DNA from: Blastocatellia bacterium
GTDB taxonomy: Bacteria; Acidobacteriota; Blastocatellia; UBA7656
Direction of reading: 5' to 3'
Assembly: GCA_035275065.1 (NCBI GenBank)
Contig: DATENM010000066.1
Location: 43,095 to 107,094, forward strand
DNA: 64,000 nucleotides
A model generated the notes under the pieces. The model was given only the letters and a program-made list of their open reading frames with translations. It was not told where the DNA came from and ran no database searches. The stretch's first letter is position 1; every line of letters starts with the position of its first letter. A program made the position numbers and the translations under genes. Shown piece by piece: positions 36,305 to 46,500 of the stretch.

Positions 36305-36769
36305 ATGCGAGCTTCGTTAATGAGATTGCGAGTGATGATGTTAGTCCTGTTTGCCTTGATTGTTGCCGCGCCATCGCTGGCGCAAGCCGTCGCCGTACCC
36401 GCACGCACGCCGGATGTGGTGATCCGCGAGTTTTATCAGTGGTACGTTCACGCGCTCAATCAAGAAAAAGACCCGCTGACCGGCGAGCGTCCTGTGATGC
36501 GCAAGTATGTGACGGCGCGCTTGATCGCGGCGATTGACCGCATGGCGAAAGGGCCGGACGGGCTGGACGGCGATTACTTTATTGACGCGCAGGACTGGGA
36601 CAAGGATTGGGAGAAGAACATCACGGTGTCGAACGTCGTCGTCAAGACGACCATTGCGACGGCGAAGGTCGCGCTCACCGGCCCGCAGATGAGCCGCCAC
36701 CTGCAACTGACGCTCAAGCAGGAAGCCGGCACGTGGAAGGTTGATCGCGTCAAAGGGCTGGATAATTAA
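36305..36769 (+). CDS. Secreted DUF3828-like protein
   Basis: 154 residues. The signal peptide is about 1-27 (cleavage near SLAQA). The mature part opens VIREFYQWYVHALNQ and has MRKYVTARL, DYFIDAQDWDKDW and a C-terminal TWKVDRVKG. This is the layout of DUF3828 (NTF2-like) proteins. No enzymatic function is known. It is 12 bases downstream of the M1 peptidase and AGGGAA precedes its ATG, so the two are one transcript. Confidence 0.75.
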   Translation: MRASLMRLRVMMLVLFALIVAAPSLAQAVAVPARTPDVVIREFYQWYVHALNQEKDPLTGERPVMRKYVTARLIAAIDRMAKGPDGLDGDYFIDAQDWDKDWEKNITVSNVVVKTTIATAKVALTGPQMSRHLQLTLKQEAGTWKVDRVKGLDN

Positions 36770-36803
36770 AGCGGCTGTCGCGCAAGGCGGTTAGCTTGCA
36801 GCT

Positions 36804-36874
36804 TGGGAGCGCGGGCGTCTCGCCCGCCGCTTCGCGCAAGCGCAAGACCGGCGGGCGAGACGCCCGCGCTCCCA
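36804..36874. repeat. 26-bp inverted repeat (TGGGAGCGC family, copy 1)
   Basis: 36804-36829 (starts TGGGAGCGCGGGCGTC) is complementary to 36849-36874 around a loop containing TTCGCGCAAGCG. It lies between the convergent DUF3828-like and FAD-subunit genes; a related copy lies at 40990-41064. Confidence 0.85.
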
Positions 36875-36882
36875 GGTCTCAC

Positions 36883-37740
36883 TCAATCACTGCCGAGCCG
36901 CCTCAGGTATTTCGCCAGCACCGTGCCAGTCACCGTGCGGCGATAATACTCGGTCGAGCGCAGGTCGGTGATGGGCGAGACTTCGCCGGCAATCGCCGCT
37001 TGCGCTCGCTTGATGAGGTCGGGTGAGATCGTTTGTCCCGTAAGCAGGGCTTCGGTCTGGGGCGCGCGAATGACGGTCGGCGCGACGCTGCCGATGGCGA
37101 TGCGAATCGCTTCGATCACCCTCCCGCTTGCCTGGGCGCGGGCCGCCATCACGACTTTCGAGATGGCCTGGGCGCGCCGCGTGCCGACTTTGAAGAAGAA
37201 ATCGCGCTCGCCCGCCGTCAGCTTCGGCAAGCGCACGGCGACCAGTAGCTCGTCTGCCGCCAGCACCGTCTGGCGATAGCCCGTGTAAAACGTGTTGAAC
37301 GCCACGCGCCGCCCGCCGCGAATACTGCCAATCTCCAGCTCGGCATCATAAGCCGCCAGCACCGGTAAGCTATCGCCTGCCGGCGAGCCGTTGACGATAT
37401 TGCCGCCAAGCGTGCCGCGATTTTGAATCTGCACTGCGCCGATGGTGCGCGATGCCGCGATCAGTGACGGGGCATGCGCTTGGATGAGCGGTGAGCGGAT
37501 CAATTCAGTGTAAGTCGTCAGCGCGCCGATGCGCAGGTTGTCGCCTTCGTCGCTGATGCCGCGCAATTCGCCGACGCGCCAGATGTCGAGAAAGCTCGCC
37601 GCGGCGAGCTGCTGCGCGTTCATCAAGACCATCAGGTCGGTGCCCCCGGCGATCACCCGCACACGGCTGCCTTGCTCGGCCAACACGGCGTAAGCTTCGG
37701 CGAGCGTTTCAACTGAATAAGCGGTCGGGGTTTCGGTCAT
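36883..37740 (-). CDS. FAD-binding subunit of a xanthine dehydrogenase-type molybdenum hydroxylase
   Basis: 285 residues. It is the medium (FAD) subunit that passes electrons from the Fe-S subunit to NAD or another acceptor. The FAD loops VIAGGTDLMVLM (about 29-40) and QNRGTLGGNIVNGSPAGD (about 107-124) are intact. The C-terminal CODH-type domain is present. It is last in the minus-strand operon: Mo subunit, 2Fe-2S subunit, zinc-ribbon protein, FAD subunit. ATG 37740 has only a weak SD. Confidence 0.9.
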   Translation of the reverse strand: MTETPTAYSVETLAEAYAVLAEQGSRVRVIAGGTDLMVLMNAQQLAAASFLDIWRVGELRGISDEGDNLRIGALTTYTELIRSPLIQAHAPSLIAASRTIGAVQIQNRGTLGGNIVNGSPAGDSLPVLAAYDAELEIGSIRGGRRVAFNTFYTGYRQTVLAADELLVAVRLPKLTAGERDFFFKVGTRRAQAISKVVMAARAQASGRVIEAIRIAIGSVAPTVIRAPQTEALLTGQTISPDLIKRAQAAIAGEVSPITDLRSTEYYRRTVTGTVLAKYLRRLGSD

Positions 37741-37765
37741 AAGCCATCACGCAAGCGGGCGAGCG

Positions 37766-38164
37766 TCATTCCTGAACGTCTGTGTCCAGGTCAACCATCA
37801 GCCGCACGTTGCCACAGGCGCTGCACACTTCGGCTTCGACGAAGCGCTCTTCTTCGGTGTCGTCGAAGTAGACGGTGATCTCGCGGTCGGCAAACAGCGC
37901 CGCCCGGCGCATCATGCCGCCGCAAACGTTGCACGGCTGATGCGCGACTGCCGCGCCATTGGCCGCGCTCGCATTCGATTCGTCGTCACCCTCATCGTCA
38001 TCGGCTTCAGCCGATTCGGTGAGTTGGCGCGCGTCGAGTTCTTCGCGGGCGAACTGCACGGCTTCGGCGCGGTACTCGCGACGATCTTTGCCGACCATGC
38101 GCCACAACTCGGCGTCGCTCATCCGCGTCACGCGCTCGCGGAGTTCTCGTAATTCGTCATCCAT
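37766..38164 (-). CDS. Zinc-ribbon protein embedded in the molybdenum-hydroxylase operon
   Basis: 132 residues. The N-terminal half is helical and strongly charged (MDDELRELRERVTRM, then an Asp/Glu-rich linker). The C-terminal half has two CxxC knuckles (CNVCGGMM and CSACGNVRL) separated by about 30 residues, a typical zinc ribbon. ATG 38164 begins four bases after the stop of the 2Fe-2S subunit with GAGG upstream, and the FAD gene starts 25 bases after it, so it is co-expressed. It is not a usual member of such operons. A chaperone or regulatory role is possible but unproven. Confidence 0.75.
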   Translation of the reverse strand: MDDELRELRERVTRMSDAELWRMVGKDRREYRAEAVQFAREELDARQLTESAEADDDEGDDESNASAANGAAVAHQPCNVCGGMMRRAALFADREITVYFDDTEEERFVEAEVCSACGNVRLMVDLDTDVQE

Positions 38165-38168
38165 TCGC

Positions 38169-38630
38169 TTACCTCTTTGTTTTGGCGGCCTGTTCGATGG
38201 CGTCAATGATTTTTACATAGCCGGTGCAGCGGCAGAGATTGCCGGCAATGGCTTCTTTAATCTCGTCGCGTGTCGGGTTGGGGCGCGCATCAAGCAGGGC
38301 GCGCGCCGCAATCAACATGCCGGGCGTGCAGATGCCGCACTGCGCGCCGCCGGTTTCGAGAAAGGCTTGCTGAAGCGGGTCGAAGCGATCATCGCGCGCC
38401 AGCCCTTCGACCGTGATGATGCGTGTGCTTTGCAACTGGCAGATGGGGATGAGACATGAGTTGACGACTTCGCCGTCAACCAGAATCGAGCAAGCGCCGC
38501 ACTCGCCTTCGCCGCAGCCTTCCTTGGTGCCCGTCAGCCGCAACGCTTCGCGCAGCACGTCAAGCGCGCGCCGCATTGGCGGCTCATCCACCTCGCGCTC
38601 GCTGCCGTTGATGTGAAACGTGATTCTCAT
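38169..38630 (-). CDS. 2Fe-2S subunit of a xanthine dehydrogenase-type molybdenum hydroxylase
   Basis: 153 residues. Both clusters are present: a plant-ferredoxin-type set (CGEGECGAC and a later Cys in VVNSCLIP) and the alpha-helical set (QCGICTPGM and LCRCTGY). It relays electrons from the Mo centre to FAD. Its ATG overlaps the Mo-subunit stop (ATGA at 38630-38627), showing translational coupling. Confidence 0.93.
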   Translation of the reverse strand: MRITFHINGSEREVDEPPMRRALDVLREALRLTGTKEGCGEGECGACSILVDGEVVNSCLIPICQLQSTRIITVEGLARDDRFDPLQQAFLETGGAQCGICTPGMLIAARALLDARPNPTRDEIKEAIAGNLCRCTGYVKIIDAIEQAAKTKR

Positions 38631-40918
38631 GCTTCTTCCAGCGCCGCCTGCAAGCGTTCGGGGGTGATGGGGATTTCGCTGAGGAACGCGCCCGTCGCGT
38701 CAAAGACCGCCGCGGCGATGGCCGGAGCGCCGCCGTCCATCGGCAATTCGCCGACGCCTTTAGCCCCGAACGGGCCGTGCGGGTACGCCTTCTCGACGAT
38801 GATCGTTTGCATCTCCGGCGCGTCGAGCGCGGTCGGGATGATGTAATTCGTCAAGCGATTATTGACGACGCGGCCTTTGTCCCACACCACCTCTTCGAGC
38901 AAGCCATAGCCGACCGCTTGCAATGTGCCGCCTTCGATCTGCCCGGCGGCAAGCACAGGGTTGATCGCTCGCCCGATGTCTTGCGCCGTCGTGATGTGGG
39001 TAACAATGACTTCGCAGGTGTCCAGGTCGACTTCGACTTCGGCGACTTCAGCGCCCCAGGAATAGACCGGGTAAGCGTCGCCCGAATAGGTCTCGTCGTC
39101 CCAATGGATGCCCGGCGGGCTGGCATATTGCGCGTAAGCGACCAGCGAGCCGTGCTGCGCGACGTATTCGCGCAGCATCTCGTCGAAGTCGGCTAACCAT
39201 GTATCGCCCGCCATAAAGCGGCCTTTAATCAACGCGGCTTCCGCCGCGCCGAAGCGCTCGGCGACAAAGCGCGTCAGCTTCTCTTTCGCCTCGCGCGCCG
39301 CCAGTTGCACGACGCGACCGACGACCATCGTCGTCCGCGAAGCGACCGTCGGCCCGCTGTCGGGCACCTTCGAGGTGTCGGCCTCTTCGATCTCGACTTG
39401 ATCGAAAGCCATACCGAGCTCGTCGGCGACGATCTGGCAGAAGATCGTCCGCACGCCCTGGCCGATTTCAGTCGAGCCCGTAAGGATACGCGCGCCGCCA
39501 TCACGAGTGATCTCGACGCCGGCCCTGGCTTTCATCCGCGCTTCGCCGCTGCCGGTGAAGCCCGCGCCGTGAAAGAAGAACGACAAGCCGACGCCGCGCC
39601 GCTTGTTGTCCGCCGGCGGGCTCGCGGATTGTAATGCGTCTTCCATTTGCTGATTGAAGGCGTGAGCCGCGGCGCGCTTCTCGTGATAGTCCGAGCTTTC
39701 AATCGCGGCATCGAGCACCTCACGCGCGCCGACGCTCACCGTCAGGCGCTGCCCCGTCGCGGTTACGCCGCCTTCGCCGAGCATGTTGATGCGGCGCAGC
39801 TCAAGCGGCGCGATGCCGAGCGTCGCGGCGATCTTCTCCATGTGCATCTCGTAAGCGAAGGCGACCTGCGGCGCGCCGAAGCCGCGAAACGCGCCGTTGG
39901 GCGGCGTGTTGGTGGCGACCGCGCGCGCCGTGATGCGGACGTTGTCGCAAGCGTAGGGGCCGAGCGCGTGAATCGCGCCGCGCGACAAGACGACGGGGGT
40001 CAACGTCACGTAAGCGCCGCCGTCTATCACGATGTCTATCTCGCTCGCGGTGAGCGTGCCGTCGCGGCGGACGCCTGTGCGGTGGCGAATGATACCGGGA
40101 TGGCGCTTGGTGGTTGCGGCGATGTCTTCGGCGCGGTCATAGATGAGCTTCACCGGGCGACCCGCCTTGTGCGCCAGCAAAGCGGCGTGCGCGGCGATCA
40201 CCGAAGGATACTCTTCCTTGCCGCCAAAGCCGCCGCCGGTCGTCGTCTGAATGACAATCGCCTGCTCGTCGGCGAGATTGAACAATTGCTTGAGCGCCTT
40301 GTGAATATAGTAAGGGCACTGCATCGAGCCCATAACCGTCATCGCGCCATTGTCGGGAATGGCGATCATGCCTTGCGGCTCGATGTAGAGCTGTTCCTGA
40401 TGCGGCACGCGGTATTCGCCTTCAACGATCAGGTCGGCGCGCGCAAAGCCTCCATCGATGTCGCCGCGCCCGATCAGGAAGCGCTTGAAGATGTTGTCGG
40501 GCGGGTAGATTATCTCGCTGCCGGCAAGCGCCGCTTCGATAGTCAAGACCGGCGGCAGCTCATCATATTCGATGCGAATGTGGCGCGCGGCGGCTTCGGC
40601 TTCGGCTTTGCTTTCGGCGGCAATCAGTAGGATGGGCTCGGCATGATGGCGGATCAAGGATTCGGCGAGCAGCGGCTGATCGTTTTCAATCAGCGCGACA
40701 TAGTTGGCGCCGGGGATGTCGCGGTAATCGGCAATGACTGTGCGTGACCAGTCGTAGCTCGGATCAAAGGTGATGGCTTTGATGTGGCCGCGAGCGACGC
40801 GGCTGCGAATCGTCTTGCCGTACATCATGCGGTCGAGCGCGATGTCGTCTATGTAACGGGCCGCGCCCGTCACCTTCTCGACGCCCTCTTTGCGTAAGAC
40901 ATTTTGCCCGACTGCCAT
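38627..40918 (-). CDS. Molybdopterin-binding subunit of a xanthine dehydrogenase-type hydroxylase
   Basis: 763 residues. It hydroxylates an N-heterocycle or aldehyde at a Mo-pterin centre. Motifs: GGGFGGKEE (Moco contact), FRGFGAPQ and the catalytic Glu in GAKGVGELP near the C-terminus. The substrate (purine, nicotinate, aldehyde) is not decidable by eye. ATG 40918 has GGAGG seven bases upstream. It is first gene of a four-gene operon with separate 2Fe-2S and FAD subunits, unlike the fused enzyme at 54212. Confidence 0.92.
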   Translation of the reverse strand: MAVGQNVLRKEGVEKVTGAARYIDDIALDRMMYGKTIRSRVARGHIKAITFDPSYDWSRTVIADYRDIPGANYVALIENDQPLLAESLIRHHAEPILLIAAESKAEAEAAARHIRIEYDELPPVLTIEAALAGSEIIYPPDNIFKRFLIGRGDIDGGFARADLIVEGEYRVPHQEQLYIEPQGMIAIPDNGAMTVMGSMQCPYYIHKALKQLFNLADEQAIVIQTTTGGGFGGKEEYPSVIAAHAALLAHKAGRPVKLIYDRAEDIAATTKRHPGIIRHRTGVRRDGTLTASEIDIVIDGGAYVTLTPVVLSRGAIHALGPYACDNVRITARAVATNTPPNGAFRGFGAPQVAFAYEMHMEKIAATLGIAPLELRRINMLGEGGVTATGQRLTVSVGAREVLDAAIESSDYHEKRAAAHAFNQQMEDALQSASPPADNKRRGVGLSFFFHGAGFTGSGEARMKARAGVEITRDGGARILTGSTEIGQGVRTIFCQIVADELGMAFDQVEIEEADTSKVPDSGPTVASRTTMVVGRVVQLAAREAKEKLTRFVAERFGAAEAALIKGRFMAGDTWLADFDEMLREYVAQHGSLVAYAQYASPPGIHWDDETYSGDAYPVYSWGAEVAEVEVDLDTCEVIVTHITTAQDIGRAINPVLAAGQIEGGTLQAVGYGLLEEVVWDKGRVVNNRLTNYIIPTALDAPEMQTIIVEKAYPHGPFGAKGVGELPMDGGAPAIAAAVFDATGAFLSEIPITPERLQAALEEA

Positions 40919-40989
40919 TCACAAGCCTCCAGAGATGCGCCCTAGTTTACGCGCCCGGCCTCACACTGACAAGTCGGTGGTTGCAAGCT

Positions 40990-41064
40990 CCTGGGAGCGC
41001 AGGCTTCTAGCCTGCATACGTTCGCAAGCGTAAGGCCAGCAGGCAGGATGCCTGCGCTCCCAGG
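40990..41064. repeat. 26-bp inverted repeat (TGGGAGCGC family, copy 2)
   Basis: 40990-41015 (starts CCTGGGAGCGCAGGC) pairs, nearly perfectly, with 41039-41064. The outer sequence (TGGGAGCGC...GCGCTCCCA) is shared with the 36804 repeat, while the inner bases have changed together so that pairing is kept. Confidence 0.85.
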
Positions 41065-41111
41065 AAGCCTGCGGTTGCAAAAGCTGTGGCTGCCGTGAAA
41101 TCCTTCTTTGC

Positions 41112-41858
41112 ATGAACGTAACGGCTTATCTTGAGCGCATCAATTATCACGGCGCGATTGAGCCGACCGCCGCAACCCTGCGCGACCTGCACCGCGCGCA
41201 TCTGCTGGCGGTGCCGTTCGAGAATCTCGACATTCATCTCGGGCGCGAGATCGTGCTGGACGACGAGCGTTTGTATGCCAAGGTGGTCGAGCGCCGGCGC
41301 GGCGGCTTCTGTTACGAATTGAATGGCGCGTTCGCGGCGCTGCTCAGCGAGCTGGGGTTCAACGTCAAGAAGCTGGCTGCGGGTGTCGGACGGGCTGATG
41401 GTAGCTTCGGCCCGCTATTCGATCACATGGCACTGCTGGTCGAGCTGGATGAGCTGTGGCTTGCAGACGTCGGTTTTGGCGAAGGCTTCCGCGAGCCGCT
41501 GCGCCTTGCTGAAGAGGGCGAGCAGGCGCAGGCTTTTGGCTCGTACCGCATACGTCAGGACGGCGAGCATCACATCCTTGAGCAGCGCGCCGGCGACCGA
41601 TGGCTGCCGGAGTATCGTTTCCCCTTGCAGGCTTACGAGTACGGCGATTATCAGGAGATGTGCCGCTATCATCAGACCTCGCCGCTGTCGTCGTTCACGC
41701 AAAAGCGCACTTGCTCGCTGGCAACCGTAGACGGGCGCGTGACGCTGACGAACAATCGCTTGATTACTACGGCGGGCGGCGAGCGCACGGAGCGCGAGCT
41801 AACCGACGAATTAGAGATCGCGGCGATTTTGCGCGAGCAGTTCGGCGTCGTATTATAA
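41112..41858 (+). CDS. Arylamine N-acetyltransferase
   Basis: 248 residues. It moves acetyl from acetyl-CoA to arylamines, hydrazines or related amines in the cytoplasm. The Cys-His-Asp triad is complete: Cys67 in RRGGFCYELN, His105 in FDHMALL and Asp119 in WLADVGFG. PFENLDIHLG near residue 35 is also diagnostic. A C-terminal LTNNRLI segment closes the active site. ATG 41112 has no clear SD; an extension upstream enters the hairpin repeat. Apparently monocistronic. Confidence 0.92.
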   Translation: MNVTAYLERINYHGAIEPTAATLRDLHRAHLLAVPFENLDIHLGREIVLDDERLYAKVVERRRGGFCYELNGAFAALLSELGFNVKKLAAGVGRADGSFGPLFDHMALLVELDELWLADVGFGEGFREPLRLAEEGEQAQAFGSYRIRQDGEHHILEQRAGDRWLPEYRFPLQAYEYGDYQEMCRYHQTSPLSSFTQKRTCSLATVDGRVTLTNNRLITTAGGERTERELTDELEIAAILREQFGVVL

Positions 41859-41933
41859 ATCCCGGCACGGCCAGGCCCGACTTTCAATCACCACACCGAT
41901 CTGTAGCGCGCGCCGCTTTTGTAGATTCTTTCT

Positions 41934-41962
41934 AAGACAACAAACTTGATCTGCGTTATAAT
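41934..41962 (+). promoter_or_regulatory. Predicted sigma70-type promoter for the TIR/nSTAND operon
   Basis: AAGACA (41934-41939), an exact 17-base spacer and a perfect TATAAT (41957-41962). It lies 68 bases upstream of the GTG start at 42031, giving a leader of roughly 60 bases. Confidence 0.6.
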
Positions 41963-42030
41963 CCGCCCGTCATTTCTTCCTGTGCGGGTCTCTTGGCGAC
42001 TGGCAGCAGTTATAGATTAGGAGCCGTCTG

Positions 42031-43506
42031 GTGTTCGAGCACGATCTCTTCATCAGCTACACACATATCGATAATGAAACTTTCGATGGCTCGGAGGAAG
42101 GATGGATCGACCTTCTTCACAAGAGGCTGGCGATCAGGCTGGCGCAGCTTCTCGGCGACCCGGCGAGAATCTGGCGCGACCCCAAGCTCCAGGGTAACGA
42201 TTATTTCGGCGACACCTTGCTTGATAAACTTGCCCAAGTTGCCTCTATCATCAGCATTCTCTCGCCGCGTTACATGAAGTCGGAATGGTGCCAGAGAGAG
42301 CTGCGGGAGTTTTACCGGCAAGCGGTGGCCAACGGCGGCGTCCGCTTTGATGATAAGTCGAGAATCTTTAAGGTCATTAAGACGCCCATCCCCCGCGATG
42401 AGCACCCGCCGGAGTTACAGCCCTTGTTGGGCTACGAATTCTTCGCGGTGGATCAGGCGACCAACCGCTTCCGCGAGTTCAGCCACGAGACCGGCCCGAA
42501 CCGTGATAAGCGCTACTGGGACAAGCTTGAAGACCTGGCGCAAGACATCAAAGAATTGATCGAACGCCTGCGCGACCCGCAGACGCCCGCCGTCCAACCT
42601 TCCGGCAAAACCGTCTACCTCGCCGAGACGACCTCTGACCTCATCGCCGACCGCGACCGCATTCGGCGCGAGTTAGAGCTCAACGGGCATCGCGTTTTGC
42701 CTGACCGACCACTGCCGCTCGATCAACGGCTGCGCGACGAGGTGAACGACTATCTTGCCGCCAGCCAGCTCGCCGTGCATCTGGTCGGCGCCAACTATGG
42801 CATTGTTCCCGAAGGCGAGTCCAAATCGATTGTCGAGCTTCAGCAGGAGCTGGGTGCGGCGCGCTGCGGTGCGGCAGGTTTCTCGCAAATCGTCTGGATG
42901 CCGCAGGGGCTTGATTCCGCCGACGAGCGCCAGCAAAAATTTATCAGCGCCTTGTCGAACCACTGGAACCTGCCCGCCGGGGCCGTGCTTTTGCAACTCA
43001 AGCTCGAAGACCTGAAAACCTTCATCGGCGAGAAGCTCGACCCGCCGCCGCCGCCGCCCGAACCGCGGAAAGCCGCCACAGGCAATGGCCACCTCTCTCC
43101 GGCGCTGGTCTACCTCATCTGCGATCAGCCGGATTATGAAGCCATCAGGCCGCTCGAAGACTACCTCTTCGAGCGCGGCTTCGAGCTGTTCTCGATGGCC
43201 GAGGATGCCGATCCGAGCATGCATAGGCAATACTTGCAGGAATGCGATGCCGTATTGACTTATTGTGGCAACACCACAGATGGCTGGCTACAGATGAAGC
43301 GCATGGACTTGCTCAAGCTGTCGAGCGACCAACGCGCCAAGCCCATGCTCGCCAAAGGCTTCTACCTGGGCGGGCCGCAGACCCGCGGCAAGGAGCGCTT
43401 CAAAACCCAGGACGGCATCGTCATCCGCAACTTCGGCGCCTTCTCGCCGGCGTCGTTGGCCCCGTTCATCGAGGAGATTGAACGGGCGAGGGAGGCCCGG
43501 CAATGA
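42031..43506 (+). CDS. TIR-domain protein with two further TIR/DUF4062-like domains
   Basis: 491 residues, cytoplasmic. Domain 1 (about 1-150) is a TIR domain: HDLFISYTHID, a WRD loop, then ILSPRYMKSEWCQREL, where Glu90 sits at the position of the NAD-cleaving Glu. Domain 2 (about 190-335), starting KTVYLAETTSDL with HLVGANYGIVPEGES, resembles DUF4062-type domains of TIR-like fold. A Pro run (about 336-341) leads to domain 3 (about 355-485, VYLICDQPDYEAI, CDAVLTYCGNTTDGW), also TIR-like but without the WC-x-x-E motif. GTG 42031 follows TAGGAG at seven bases. Its stop overlaps the nSTAND start (ATGA). The likely role is an NAD-depleting effector controlled by that partner. Confidence 0.88.
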   Translation: MFEHDLFISYTHIDNETFDGSEEGWIDLLHKRLAIRLAQLLGDPARIWRDPKLQGNDYFGDTLLDKLAQVASIISILSPRYMKSEWCQRELREFYRQAVANGGVRFDDKSRIFKVIKTPIPRDEHPPELQPLLGYEFFAVDQATNRFREFSHETGPNRDKRYWDKLEDLAQDIKELIERLRDPQTPAVQPSGKTVYLAETTSDLIADRDRIRRELELNGHRVLPDRPLPLDQRLRDEVNDYLAASQLAVHLVGANYGIVPEGESKSIVELQQELGAARCGAAGFSQIVWMPQGLDSADERQQKFISALSNHWNLPAGAVLLQLKLEDLKTFIGEKLDPPPPPPEPRKAATGNGHLSPALVYLICDQPDYEAIRPLEDYLFERGFELFSMAEDADPSMHRQYLQECDAVLTYCGNTTDGWLQMKRMDLLKLSSDQRAKPMLAKGFYLGGPQTRGKERFKTQDGIVIRNFGAFSPASLAPFIEEIERAREARQ

Positions 43507-46500
43507 TCCAGGAAAGTATCGACAGACTGGCCGACCTGGAGATTCCGCCGAACCCATTCCCCGGACTGCGGCCCTTTGAGTTCCTTGAGAGCTACCTCTT
43601 CTTCGGTCGCGAAGACCAGAGCGAGCGGCTGGTCGAGAAGCTCGGCCGTCAGCGTTTTCTCGCGGTGGTCGGCACATCGGGGAGCGGCAAGTCTTCGCTG
43701 GTGCGCGCCGGTCTGTTGCCGGCGCTGATCGGCGGCATGATGCGGCAAGCGGGCTCGGCCTGGCGCGTTGCTCTGATGCGCCCGGGCAATGACCCGCTGG
43801 GCAATCTGGCCGCGGCGCTCAACTCGCTTGATGCCTTCGGCTCGGAAGATGAAGAGAATCGCAGCCTGCAAATTGCGATCACCGAAACCACGCTGCGGCG
43901 CGGCAATCTTGGCCTCGTCGAAGCCGTGCGCCAGGCCCGCATGCCGGAAAGCGAGAACTTGATCGTCATTGCCGACCAGTTCGAAGAGCTATTCAGAGTC
44001 GCGCAGGGCACGAAGCCGGAGAGCGCCGAGAACGACAAAGCCGCCTTCGTCAAATTACTGCTCGAAGCCTCGCGCCAGCTTGAGGTGAACATCTATGTGG
44101 TGCTCACCATGCGCTCGGACTACCTGGGCGACTGCGCGCAGTTCTGGGAGTTGCCGGAAGCGATCAACGAGAGCCAGTACCTCGTCCCGCGCCTCACCTA
44201 CGAGCAGCGCCGCGCCGCGATCACCGGCCCGGCGAAGATGGGCGGCGCCGAGATGACGCCGCGGCTGGTCAATCGCCTGTTGAATGATGTCGGCGATAAT
44301 CCCGATCAACTGCCAATCCTGCAACACGCGCTGATGCGCACCTGGGACAACTGGCAGGCCGAAGGCCGCGCCGCCGAGCCGGTTGACCTGCGTCATTACG
44401 AAGCCATCGGCGGGATGAGCGAGGCGCTCTCCAGGCATGCCGACGAAGCCTACAACGAATTGCCGGAGGCGCTTCATAAGGTCGCGGAAAAGACCTTTAA
44501 GGCGCTCACCGAGAAGGGGCCGGATAACCGTGAGGTTCGCAACCCGATTGCCTTGCGCGACCTCTGCGAAACGGTCTCTGCGCCGCCGCCGGATGTGATC
44601 GCCGTCATCGAAGCGTTCCGCCGCCAGGGCCGGTCTTTCCTGATGCCTCCCGCCGACATCGCGCTGACCGATGACACCTTGATTGACATTTCGCACGAAA
44701 GCTTGATCCGCGTCTGGACGCGATTGAGCGAGTGGGTGGAGGCAGAGTCGCGGTCGGCGCGCCAGTACCAGCGGCTGGCGGAAACCGCCATGCTGCATGA
44801 GAGAGGCAAAGAAGGGCTGCTGCGCGATCCGGCCCTGCAAGTCGCCTTGAACTGGCGGCGGCAGAACGATCCGAATCCGGCCTGGGCGCGGCGTTATCAT
44901 CCCGATTTGAGCGCCGCTTTGGAAGGAGAAGAGCAGCAGGCGCTCGAACCTGAGCAGGTGTTTGAGCGAGCGATGCGGTTTCTGGACGCCAGCCGCCAGC
45001 AGCGCACCGCCTTGCTGGTTCGGCGCCGGCTGGCTATCGCCGGCTTGATCCTGTTATCCCTGGTTGCCATTGTCGCGGCGGTCTTCGCCTTGAAGCAAAA
45101 AAAGGTTGCCGAGCAGAAGACCAATGAGGTCGAGCAGCAGAAAAATGAGGCTGTCGAGCAAGGGCGCACGGTTCGCCAACTGCTCTACGTCTCGGACATG
45201 AACCTCGCGCAAAAAGCATTTGACGATAAGAATCAGGCGATGGGATACAAGTTGTTAAACACTTACCTGCCCGCCCCTGACGAAGAGGACTTGCGCGATT
45301 TCGATTGGTACTACCTGTGGCGGTCGCATCACGACGAATCCGCCGTACTCCGGGGGCACACCGATCCTGTCATATCGGTGGCCTATTCACCCGACGGCAA
45401 GCTGCTGGCCAGCGGCAGCAAGGACAAGACGATCAAGCTGTGGGAAGTGAGCAGCGGCAAGCCGCTAGGTACACTGCAAGGACATGAGGATTCTGTCTTA
45501 TCGGTGATCTTCTCGCCCGACGGTAAAGTGCTGGCCAGCAGCAGCAGTGATAAGACGATCAAGCTGTGGGAGGCGGGCAGCGGCAAGCTGCTGAGCACGC
45601 TTGAAGGACATGGGGCTGCTGTCTCATTGGTGGCCTTCTCGCCCGATGGCAAGCTCCTGGCCAGCGGCAGTTACGATAAGACGATCAAGCTGTGGGAGGC
45701 GGACAGCGGCAAGCTGCTGAACACGCTTCAAGGACACGCAGGCTTTGTTTCATCGGTGGCCTTCTCGCCCGATGGCAAGCTCCTGGCCAGTGCGAGCGAC
45801 GATGCGACGATCAGGCTGTGGGAAGTGCGCAGCGGCAAGCTACTGCGTACACTTCGAGGGCACGAAGCCCCTATCTCATCGGTGGCCTTCTCGCCCGATG
45901 GCAAGCTCCTGGCCAGTGCGAGCGACGATAACACCATTAAGCTGTGGGAAGTGAGCACTGGCAGGCTGCGGAACACGCTTCAAGGACACGCGGATGCTGT
46001 CTATTCAGTGATCTTCTCACCGGACGGCAAGCTGCTAGCCAGCGGCAGTTACGATGCGACGATCAAGCTGTGGGAAGTGAGCAGCGGCAAGCTACTGCGT
46101 ACACTTCAAGGGCATGCGGACTCTATCCCCTCGGTGATCTTCTCACCGGACGGCAAGCTGCTAGCCAGCGGCAGTTGGGATACGACGATCAAGCTGTGGG
46201 AGGTGGACACGAACAGACCGCCAAATATACTTCAAGGGCATGCGAATTCTGTCTTCTCGGTAGCCTTCTCGCCCGATGGCAAGCTCCTGGCCAGTGGCAG
46301 TTACGATAAGACGATCAAGCTGTGGGAGGCGGGCAGCGGCAGGCTGCTGAGCACGCTTGAAGGACACGCAGGCTTTGTTTCATCGGTGGCCTTCTCGCCC
46401 GATGGCAAGCTGCTAGCCAGCGGCAGTTGGGATACGACGATCAAGCTGTGGGAAGTGAGCAGCGGCAAGCTAATGAACACGCTTGAAGGGCACAAGTCCC

